From the NCBI GenBank assembly GCA_024638545.1, contig JAHEKD010000193.1, forward strand, positions 1 through 5,617: DNA of 5,617 bases, given 5' to 3'. The DNA comes from Gammaproteobacteria bacterium (GTDB taxonomy: Bacteria; Pseudomonadota; Gammaproteobacteria; Arenicellales; JAHEKD01). The notes under the pieces are model-generated. The model was not told the DNA's origin, did no database searches, and saw only the letters and a list, made by a program, of their open reading frames with translations. Below, piece by piece: positions 1-5,408 of this stretch. Numbering within the stretch: the first letter of the stretch is position 1; every line of letters begins with the position of its first letter. The position numbers were made by a program, and so were the translations under genes.

Positions 1-82
1 CACCGGCCGTGATAAAGGTGACCAGCCCCCCTCGACGTTCTGAATTAAGCTGACTGAACTTCTTTTCTAATCGCAGGCTCAT
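1..82 (-). CDS. trpA: Tryptophan synthase alpha chain, N-terminal fragment (runs off the left edge)
   Basis: TrpA cleaves indole-3-glycerol phosphate to indole and glyceraldehyde 3-phosphate, and passes indole through a tunnel to TrpB in the cytoplasmic alpha2-beta2 complex. Reading the minus strand from the ATG at 82-80 gives 27 codons, [19 protein letters not shown] followed by LVTFITAG. This matches the usual TrpA start, where a short amphipathic helix leads into the first barrel strand with a V/T-F-(I/V)-T-x-G motif. The catalytic Glu and Asp lie beyond the window and cannot be checked. The start codon overlaps the trpB stop as ATGA, the usual arrangement for translational coupling, with a GGGAG ribosome binding site inside the end of trpB. 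The fragment is short, but its position directly after trpB makes the call strong. Confidence 0.93.
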   Translation of the reverse strand, partial: MSLRLEKKFSQLNSERRGGLVTFITAG

Positions 83-1311
83 AACTCAACTCCCAGTGCT
101 TTTGCGACCGTGAATACATCTTTGTCTCCGCGTCCACACATATTCATAACAATTATCTCCTCTTTGCTGCATTTCGGTGCTAATTTGCTGACAAAGGACA
201 GTGCATGTGAGGGTTCCAATGCCGGCAGAATACCTTCCAGCTGTGAGCATAGCTGGAAAGCCTCGAGTGCCTCACTATCCGTCGCGGCTTCATACTGAAC
301 GCGGCCGGAATCATGTAAAAAAGAGTGCTCGGGTCCGATACCCGGATAATCCAGGCCGGCAGAAATTGAATGTGCATCTATTATCTGTCCATCCTCGGTT
401 TGCAAAAGATAAGTTCGGTTTCCATGAAGCACGCCCGGTTCACCACCATTTAAAGAGGCGGCATGTTTGCCCGTGTCAATGCCCAGTCCGGCTGCTTCAA
501 CACCATACATCGCCACGCTGTGGTCATCCAGAAACGGGTGAAACAGGCCAATTGCATTTGATCCGCCTCCGATACAGGCGACCAGTTTGTCAGGTAATCG
601 GCCTTCGGCCTCGATCATCTGCTGTTTTACTTCACGGCCAATTATTGATTGAAAGTCTCTGACCATTGCCGGATACGGGTGAGGACCGGCGGCTGTACCG
701 ATAATATAAAAGGTATCATCAACATTTTTAACCCAGTCACGCAGCGCCTCGTTCATGGCGTCCTTCAATGTTCCGGTTCCGCTGGTGACCGGAACCACTT
801 CTGCGCCGAGTAGCTTCATCCTGAAGACATTTGGAGCCTGGCGTTCAATATCCGTCACTCCCATGTAGACAATACAGGGAAGGTTAAACAATGCACATAC
901 TGTTGCTGTTGCAACGCCATGCTGACCGGCACCCGTTTCGGCAATTATGCGTGTTTTTCCCATGCGCCGTGCCAACAGTATCTGGCCGAGTGTGTTATTT
1001 ATTTTATGCGCACCGGTATGGTTTAATTCATCACGCTTTAAATAGATCTTGGCACCATTAAAGCGTTCAGTTAAACGACTGGCAAAATATAAAGGCGATG
1101 GGCGGCCTATATAATGCTTGGCATAGTCATCAAACATTTCCTGAAATTTGGGATCCGATTGTGCCTTGTCGTAGGCTTTTTCAACATCAAGGATCAAGGG
1201 CATCAAAGTTTCAGCGACATAGCGTCCGCCGTAAATGCCAAAGTGGCCCTGGTCATCCGGGTAGTTCGAGAATTTATCGGTGTTGTTCGAGTATTTTACT
1301 GATTCCTGCAT
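79..1311 (-). CDS. trpB: Tryptophan synthase beta chain
   Basis: This PLP enzyme condenses indole with L-serine to make L-tryptophan, the last step of the pathway, as the beta subunit of the TrpAB complex. The 410 residues match the normal family length and are conserved throughout. The [16 protein letters not shown] block is near residues 23-38, the PLP lysine is K103 in HTGAHKIN, and the catalytic glutamate is E125 in AETGAGQHG. The phosphate-binding GGGSNA is at 248-253 and the C-terminal GRGDKD at 393-398. C392 replaces the serine that contacts the PLP ring nitrogen in the Salmonella enzyme. The frame stays open 40 codons upstream to an ATG at 1431. I chose the ATG at 1311 because similarity starts just after it and AAGGAG lies 6 bases upstream. 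The stop overlaps the trpA start. trpF, often upstream of trpB in gammaproteobacteria, is not here. Confidence 0.98.
   Translation of the reverse strand: MQESVKYSNNTDKFSNYPDDQGHFGIYGGRYVAETLMPLILDVEKAYDKAQSDPKFQEMFDDYAKHYIGRPSPLYFASRLTERFNGAKIYLKRDELNHTGAHKINNTLGQILLARRMGKTRIIAETGAGQHGVATATVCALFNLPCIVYMGVTDIERQAPNVFRMKLLGAEVVPVTSGTGTLKDAMNEALRDWVKNVDDTFYIIGTAAGPHPYPAMVRDFQSIIGREVKQQMIEAEGRLPDKLVACIGGGSNAIGLFHPFLDDHSVAMYGVEAAGLGIDTGKHAASLNGGEPGVLHGNRTYLLQTEDGQIIDAHSISAGLDYPGIGPEHSFLHDSGRVQYEAATDSEALEAFQLCSQLEGILPALEPSHALSFVSKLAPKCSKEEIIVMNMCGRGDKDVFTVAKALGVEL
90..94 (-). promoter_or_regulatory. Ribosome binding site of trpA, inside trpB
   Basis: On the minus strand GGGAG lies 7 bases before the trpA ATG, within the last codons of trpB. 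With the ATGA overlap it supports coupled, near-stoichiometric translation of the two subunits. Confidence 0.65.
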
Positions 1312-1317
1312 TTTAAA

Positions 1318-1323
1318 CTCCTT
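1318..1323 (-). promoter_or_regulatory. Ribosome binding site that fixes the trpB start
   Basis: A minus-strand AAGGAG sits 6 bases before the ATG at 1311. It is close to consensus and decides in favour of the 410-residue protein over the 450-residue open frame. I found no convincing sigma-70 promoter for trpB. The nearest candidate, minus-strand TATACA at 1364-1359, has no good -35 box. Confidence 0.8.
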
Positions 1324-1401
1324 AAATTGCCTGGTGAGAGAATTGCCAAGTAAGTACATGTATAAAACTGAAAAGCTATAATAATCACAGGGGTGAAAAC
1401 C

Positions 1402-1413
1402 TGCTGGCCAGCA
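1402..1413. promoter_or_regulatory. Perfect 12-bp palindrome upstream of trpB
   Basis: TGCTGGCCAGCA reads identically on both strands and lies about 90 bases before the trpB start codon. The position suits an operator or a small leader hairpin, but I do not recognise it as a TrpR or TrpI site, and a GC-rich 12-mer palindrome can arise by chance. Confidence 0.25.
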
Positions 1414-1479
1414 CAGACAGTCCAGCTTCACGCGGGTGGCGATTTAGAGAGAATCAGGGGTGCGCGAGTACCGTGCGTT

Positions 1480-1509
1480 TTGTTAACACAAGTTTTAATT
1501 TGTTATAGT
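1480..1509 (+). promoter_or_regulatory. Sigma-70-like promoter facing the micro-ORF and glycosyltransferase
   Basis: TTGTTA (1480-1485) and TATAGT (1504-1509) are separated by 18 bases and resemble -35 and -10 boxes, each one or two bases from consensus. Transcription would start near 1516, giving a leader of about 250 bases before the glycosyltransferase ATG that includes the 26-codon ORF. This is the best promoter in the intergenic region. Confidence 0.45.
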
Positions 1510-1569
1510 AAGATTTACCTCTCATGATGCTATTATCAGTCCATATGCAATATTTTTCAAAGGAAATAT

Positions 1570-1650
1570 ATGGCTATTATGCATGTAAACCGGCATCTGT
1601 GCGCCGATGTGCATGCGATCATGCGGATGATCAGCTATCCGCTGACTTGA
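1570..1650 (+). CDS. Possible 26-residue micro-ORF in the leader of the glycosyltransferase gene
   Basis: The ATG at 1570 is preceded by AAAGGA at 1559-1564, with a 5-base gap, which is a better ribosome binding site than that of the large gene downstream. The frame ends at TGA 1648-1650 and encodes MAIMHVNRHLCADVHAIM followed by RMISYPLT. The peptide has three histidines, four methionines, one cysteine and no obvious membrane segment. I do not recognise a family. It sits 54 bases after a good -10 box and 116 bases before the glycosyltransferase start, so it could be a regulatory upstream ORF, a small protein, or chance. Amino-acid runs typical of attenuator leader peptides are absent. Real coding status is uncertain because an ORF this short is common at random; the spacing of promoter, Shine-Dalgarno and ATG is the only support. 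Confidence 0.3.
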   Translation: MAIMHVNRHLCADVHAIMRMISYPLT

Positions 1651-1670
1651 AACTTCCTGGTTTCGCAATA

Positions 1671-1686
1671 TAATTGCGCGCAATTA
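1671..1686. promoter_or_regulatory. Perfect 16-bp palindrome, candidate operator
   Basis: TAATTGCGCGCAATTA is perfectly self-complementary and lies 81 bases before the glycosyltransferase start, between the micro-ORF and the proximal promoter candidate. A second short palindrome, ACAGCTGT, follows at 1692-1699. The symmetry fits a dimeric repressor site. No regulator is encoded in the window and the motif is not one I can assign. Confidence 0.35.
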
Positions 1687-1712
1687 ATTACACAGCTGTA
1701 TTTGCATTGTGC

Positions 1713-1742
1713 TTGCAGGAAACCCTAACAATGTCGCATTAT
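1713..1742 (+). promoter_or_regulatory. Weak proximal promoter candidate for the glycosyltransferase
   Basis: TTGCAG (1713-1718) and CATTAT (1737-1742) with an 18-base spacer match sigma-70 boxes imperfectly, four of six positions each. A start near 1749 would leave a short leader before the ATG at 1767. It is weaker than the distal candidate at 1480-1509. Confidence 0.25.
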
Positions 1743-1766
1743 AGACAATCATAATCCAGGTATTTG

Positions 1767-3665
1767 ATGTTTCTTAACCCTTCTTTAGCCGGTACTGTTT
1801 TTGGAATCAAGCTGGTTTACATACGAATCATTTGTGGATTAGCCGCAGCTTATGGAGCTTTACTTATCGGTGAGCATGTCTATCTGAAAGAATTCCTGAC
1901 CACTGATGAGAACAGCTATATTTTTCAATCCTGGCTATTTCTGCAAGGCCAGATAAGCCAGCAGTCACCTGCTGGTGTTGATTCTTTTTATCATCGAATG
2001 GTGATTAATGATGAAAAGATTGGCTGGTTATCCAGATATCCTCCCGCCCACTCAATATGGTTAATGCCCGGTGTTGCTGTCGACTATCCCCGTTTAATGG
2101 TGGCGGTTGCCGCCTTTATCACGGTGTGGTTTATCACTTTAGCCGGTGAGCGACTCAGTATACCCATCTGGATGACGGTTGGGCTATTATTCGCAAGTCC
2201 ATACTTCTGGCTAATGCAGGGATCGGTGCTGAGCCATACCTCAGGACTGGCTGCAACTGCCATACTGATATGGGCATACCTGGCATGGCTTGAGGATCGC
2301 AGGACGAACTTTCTGGTTATAGCCGGACTTGCCTGGTCTTTCCTGTTTCTTAATCGAACCTATACGGCTTTTCTGATCGCCATACCCTTTGGCTTGCATG
2401 CACTTGTCGGGTTATACAGGTCACCTGCCCTTCATAATTTCATCGGCACCGCCGTATTTGCAGGGTGTTCACTCATCGGCGTGATCCTGTTTTTGATCTA
2501 CAACTTTCTGACCACCGGAGACCCCTTTTTACCAACTTACCTCTATTACAATAAATCTGACGGTCTCGGTTTCGGTATCAGGAACGTGCCGGAATTCAAT
2601 TTCACCCCGCAACGCGGGTGGGAGTATATCAAATTCAATCTTGAAACATTGAATAAACGACTCTGGGGTTTCTGGGGTTCTTTGATTGCCTGGCTCGTAT
2701 TAACGTTTGTTGGCTGGAAGGGCAAAGGTATAAGCCTGTTGATGTTATCGGGAACGCTACTGGTATTTCTGGGTTACGGCGCTTTCTGGTTCAAAGGCAT
2801 CAAAGAGGTCGCGCCGGTTTACTATTATGAGACCCTGGTATTTATCGTGCTATTGTCCGGCCTTGGGTTGTCCCGGTTATTGAAAATAAACTGGCGAATA
2901 CCGAATTGGAGCATAGCATTAACTGGTTTTGTGGTGCTTGCATTCGTTGGACACGCAGCTGCAAGGACATTCTATGTCCACGGCGTTGAGATTATCCAGC
3001 GTCATCTTGAAAAAGGGCAATATCAAAGCATGATCAGGGCGGTGCCGCCCAATTCGATTGTGCTGCTGAGCGGGTTCCCACGCGACATCCTCGATGAGAC
3101 ATCCTGGAATCCGAAGGGCATTGAGTCAGATCCTCTGGTTATGCGTGCCGGTTACGGCAGCCGTCATTTGATTCACCATTACTATTCTGATCGTAATATC
3201 TATCACGTGCATGGCCGGCCACCGCAGCCACCTGTGCTGCTCGATGACATCAATGCGGAAATTCCGGTGTTGTGGGCATCAAAAATGAAATCGAAAACCG
3301 GAACAAGAATTGCCCATACCCGCTTTGCCGAGGCGCCGCACGATCAACGAGGCCCGCTTGCATTTGGCATCAAACAGTATTTCGTTCCGGGTGAATATGA
3401 AGTTAAATACTTTATCAAGGCAACAGGTGAGCAGGAAGAAGAGATAGGTGTTGTCGAACTTCTTGAAAACAGGCATAAAAATCGGCTTGCTGTGCAGCGC
3501 CTGAAAGCAGGTGAGAAAACAGTTGTGTTTGACGTTAAGATCGATAAAGTCACGCTTGTCGAGCCCCGGGTCCATTTTCTTGGCAGGGGGCGCCTTGAGT
3601 TTGACCGTATTGAAATGCGTCTGCTGGAAGATAATGTTTCGAATCAGGAAACGGCGTACAACTAG
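1767..3665 (+). CDS. GT-C fold membrane glycosyltransferase (PMT/ArnT-like, family 39 type)
   Basis: The 632-residue protein has about ten to eleven hydrophobic segments (near 9-37, 107-126, 132-151, 157-174, 182-197, 199-217, 226-248, 302-318, 322-343, 354-370 and 381-399). The acidic pair D47-E48 follows the first segment in TTDENSYIF, where GT-C enzymes carry their catalytic acidic motif. A periplasmic YPP motif (91-93) is typical of PMT_2-like proteins. Residues from about 400 are soluble, and 520-622 look like a beta-sandwich (PGEYEVKYFI onward), as in periplasmic carbohydrate-binding tails. Family knowledge predicts transfer of a sugar from a polyprenyl-phosphate donor in the periplasm; donor and acceptor are unknown. 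I chose ATG 1767 over the adjacent TTG at 1764, with a weak AGG at 1758-1760. The TAG stop shares its final G with the left end of the repeat element at 3665, so the gene abuts an insertion. Confidence 0.82.
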   Translation: MFLNPSLAGTVFGIKLVYIRIICGLAAAYGALLIGEHVYLKEFLTTDENSYIFQSWLFLQGQISQQSPAGVDSFYHRMVINDEKIGWLSRYPPAHSIWLMPGVAVDYPRLMVAVAAFITVWFITLAGERLSIPIWMTVGLLFASPYFWLMQGSVLSHTSGLAATAILIWAYLAWLEDRRTNFLVIAGLAWSFLFLNRTYTAFLIAIPFGLHALVGLYRSPALHNFIGTAVFAGCSLIGVILFLIYNFLTTGDPFLPTYLYYNKSDGLGFGIRNVPEFNFTPQRGWEYIKFNLETLNKRLWGFWGSLIAWLVLTFVGWKGKGISLLMLSGTLLVFLGYGAFWFKGIKEVAPVYYYETLVFIVLLSGLGLSRLLKINWRIPNWSIALTGFVVLAFVGHAAARTFYVHGVEIIQRHLEKGQYQSMIRAVPPNSIVLLSGFPRDILDETSWNPKGIESDPLVMRAGYGSRHLIHHYYSDRNIYHVHGRPPQPPVLLDDINAEIPVLWASKMKSKTGTRIAHTRFAEAPHDQRGPLAFGIKQYFVPGEYEVKYFIKATGEQEEEIGVVELLENRHKNRLAVQRLKAGEKTVVFDVKIDKVTLVEPRVHFLGRGRLEFDRIEMRLLEDNVSNQETAYN

Positions 3666-3879
3666 CCCGCATTTCTTACCACCCTATTACTGCGACGGTC
3701 CCTTGCCACGCCCTGTTTGCGTTTTACTCGGTCAGGGTCCTCGACATCGTGTCAAGGATGCCTGCGGGCCCTTGTGCCGGCACATATGCTGATAACATAA
3801 TGCCGGCCTTTGGTCGTCAAACCCATACAGGCCGCATCCTTTAACCGTCTCGCTACAAAGTCCGGTGAGAAATGCGGGC
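3665..3879. mobile_element. MITE-like element, copy 1 (complete, 215 bp)
   Basis: The outer 16 bases form terminal inverted repeats. The left end (3665-3680) starts GCCCGCATTTCTTACC and the right end (3864-3879) reads GCCCGCATTTCTCACC on the minus strand, with one mismatch. TA flanks both ends (3663-3664 and 3880-3881), consistent with a TA target duplication as made by IS630/Tc1-mariner transposases, though TA is self-complementary and might instead belong to the element. No open frame of useful size lies inside, so any movement would need a transposase in trans. The interior holds a strong hairpin and smaller inverted repeats (CCCTG/CAGGG; GACA-TCG-TGTC; AGGATGC/GCATCCT). A second copy starts at 5409 in the same orientation. 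I cannot name the parent insertion sequence. The spacer 3882-4021 after it shows no gene or clear terminator. Confidence 0.78.
3776..3807. repeat. Conserved hairpin inside repeat copy 1
   Basis: GCCGGCA (3776-3782) pairs with TGCCGGC (3801-3807), and the stem continues through TATG/CATA after a small bulge, enclosing a loop around CTGATAA. It lies in a 44-base block (3767-3810) identical in both copies. No T-run follows on either strand, so it is not a standard intrinsic terminator. Confidence 0.6.
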
Positions 3880-4021
3880 TAAAACTTTTCCATAGACATT
3901 AGTGCTCTGACTGCTGCAATAAGCTGGTTAACCCACAGCTGGTATCACAACCGGGCTGAAGATTACTCCGCAAACCTTCGAAGCAGATAGGATAGTTGTT
4001 TATTTCAATGTCGTAAGATGC

Positions 4022-5299
4022 TTAGTTTGTGACTGTTGCAACATGATAGCGTTGCCCGATAATTTGCTGCAGTGATTCAAGAAAATAGAGGACTTCACAT
4101 TGTGAATTATAGTGACACATTGAAACCCTTACACAGGTTGCACGACCGAGTGGAGTGAGAATATTACCTGAAAAGTAGTCATTTTTACGCACATGCACGC
4201 GTATACCGCGTTCACTCAACAGACTTACCAGCGCAATGCAGTCAATGCCGTTGACAACGATCGAAACCAATCCTTCCCTCGAGGGGTTGTCATGACCGCC
4301 GATGAGGAAAACGTCCGGCATGTCTATTAACCCAATTTGCCCATTGCCGCCGTGAATCATGGTTTCCAACAGATGGGCTTCCTGCTTGCTGATTGCTTTA
4401 CCGGCTGCATTTAACCTTTCTCGTCTATCCCCAGACCGGGTGAAATGGCTGCCCAGCCAGTCAAGATAATCGACGACTTGTGAAAATGTGGCATACGCAG
4501 ATGTATCGCGGGTACCCAGCTCCCATTGAGTATCTAGCGTGCCGTCCAATTTGTCATGAGGAAGAACACCCAGTCGATCAGATACCCAGCCGATGCCGTA
4601 ATTATGTTTGGAATAAACCTTGTAGGCGGAGAGCGTATAGGCGTCAATATCATAATCGCTGACGTCAATATCACCGTGCGGTGCATGCTGAATACCGTCT
4701 ACAACAATCAGGCAATCGGGTGCAATCGTTCGGATGCTGCGGGCAATAGCTTTGACGTCGGTTGCCATGCCCGTGACCGGGCTTGTATGTATTATCGTCG
4801 CCACCCGGGTTTGCGGTGTTAAGTAGTTAAGATAATTCTCAGGCGTGACGCTGCCCGTGTCGCTATTGTGCGGCACACTGATATACTGCTTGCCGGTAAT
4901 TTTTGTGTAGCGCTTGCAGGCACTGACGGTGGCGGGATGCTCAAGTGTACTTCCAACAACATTTCCATGATCAGGACCGCTTAAGATCGCTGTACGAAGA
5001 ATTCTGAATATGCATTCGGTGCCGCTCTCGCCAACAAAAACCAGGCCCTGTCTGGCACCCAGGAAGACCATCATATCTTCCCTGGCGATGTTAATGGTCT
5101 TTACGAGCTCGCGTGATGCCGGATTATCTCTTCCCTGGTTGTCAGGAATTGCGCTGAAGTAAGTATTAACATCGACGACTGACTTTAATGTTAATGATCC
5201 ACCCGCATTTTCAAAAAAAATTCGCCTGCCTTGAAACGGGCAGCTGTCAACATGATGAAAACGATCACGAACTGATTGGAGTAATGCCTCATCAAACAT
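4022..5299 (-). CDS. Class V aminotransferase-fold PLP enzyme (cysteine desulfurase-like, substrate unknown)
   Basis: The 425 residues follow the fold-type I class V (SufS/CsdA/COG0520-like) pattern. There is an N-terminal FFENAGGS (28-35), EHPATV with the PLP-stacking H121, VVDGIQHAPHG with D201 and Q204, and the Schiff-base lysine K227 in LSAYKVYSKH. GTRD follows at 262-265 and VRVSMCHYN at 390-398. In SufS-type desulfurases the loop before that last motif carries the catalytic cysteine; here the matching stretch (371-384, RKNDYFSGNILTPL) has none. Cysteine desulfurase activity is therefore unlikely, and another reaction on an amino acid or amine is more plausible. No sufBCD, iscU or csdE partner is visible. 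The ATG at 5299 has a modest AGAGG four bases upstream and matches the expected N-terminus. The gene is monocistronic here, converges on the glycosyltransferase, and is bracketed by two direct MITE-like repeats. Confidence 0.88.
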   Translation of the reverse strand: MFDEALLQSVRDRFHHVDSCPFQGRRIFFENAGGSLTLKSVVDVNTYFSAIPDNQGRDNPASRELVKTINIAREDMMVFLGARQGLVFVGESGTECIFRILRTAILSGPDHGNVVGSTLEHPATVSACKRYTKITGKQYISVPHNSDTGSVTPENYLNYLTPQTRVATIIHTSPVTGMATDVKAIARSIRTIAPDCLIVVDGIQHAPHGDIDVSDYDIDAYTLSAYKVYSKHNYGIGWVSDRLGVLPHDKLDGTLDTQWELGTRDTSAYATFSQVVDYLDWLGSHFTRSGDRRERLNAAGKAISKQEAHLLETMIHGGNGQIGLIDMPDVFLIGGHDNPSREGLVSIVVNGIDCIALVSLLSERGIRVHVRKNDYFSGNILTPLGRATCVRVSMCHYNSQCEVLYFLESLQQIIGQRYHVATVTN

Positions 5300-5324
5300 G
5301 TTGCCTCTGCCTCGTTGAGTATTG

Positions 5325-5338
5325 ATTTCACATGAAAT
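5325..5338. promoter_or_regulatory. Inverted repeat in the leader of the PLP-enzyme gene
   Basis: ATTTCA and TGAAAT are separated by CA, forming a 14-bp near-palindrome about 26 bases upstream of the start codon and just downstream of the predicted transcription start. It could be an operator or a weak hairpin near the ribosome binding site. No regulator can be named. Confidence 0.3.
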
Positions 5339-5350
5339 GCTAACACCAAA

Positions 5351-5380
5351 ATATTAAAAATAAAATACAATTCCAGTCAG
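5351..5380 (-). promoter_or_regulatory. Sigma-70-like promoter of the PLP-enzyme gene
   Basis: On the minus strand CTGACT (5380-5375) and TAATAT (5356-5351) are separated by 18 bases and lie in the most AT-rich stretch of the window. Transcription would begin near 5344, about 45 bases before the ATG at 5299. The promoter lies between the gene and repeat copy 2, so the gene carries its own promoter inside the repeat-bracketed interval. Confidence 0.4.
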
Positions 5381-5408
5381 CGGACCTGAGATTTATTGAA
5401 CCGGATTA

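Noticed and set aside
201..662. A 153-codon plus-strand open frame antisense to trpB
   Set aside because: It is the reverse-strand shadow of a highly conserved trpB sequence, rich in Arg, His and Pro, with no recognisable domain.
1312..1431. A 40-codon in-frame N-terminal extension of trpB starting at the ATG at 1431
   Set aside because: The extension has no resemblance to TrpB and would exceed the family length, while the ATG at 1311 has a near-consensus AAGGAG. It contains only one Trp codon, so it does not look like a trp attenuator leader peptide either.
3511..3792. A 93-codon plus-strand open frame spanning the end of the glycosyltransferase and the repeat
   Set aside because: It lies in another frame of a clear gene, has no convincing ribosome binding site, and its second half is the non-coding repeat. 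Its composition (Arg/Cys/Pro rich) is typical of a shadow frame.
3776..3807. Intrinsic terminator for the glycosyltransferase gene
   Set aside because: The stem is strong but is not followed by a run of T on the plus strand or on the minus strand, and it belongs to the repeat element.
3882..4021. A terminator or small gene in the spacer between the two convergent genes
   Set aside because: I found only short imperfect pairings such as GGTT/AACC and no GC stem followed by a T-run on either strand, and no open frame with a ribosome binding site.
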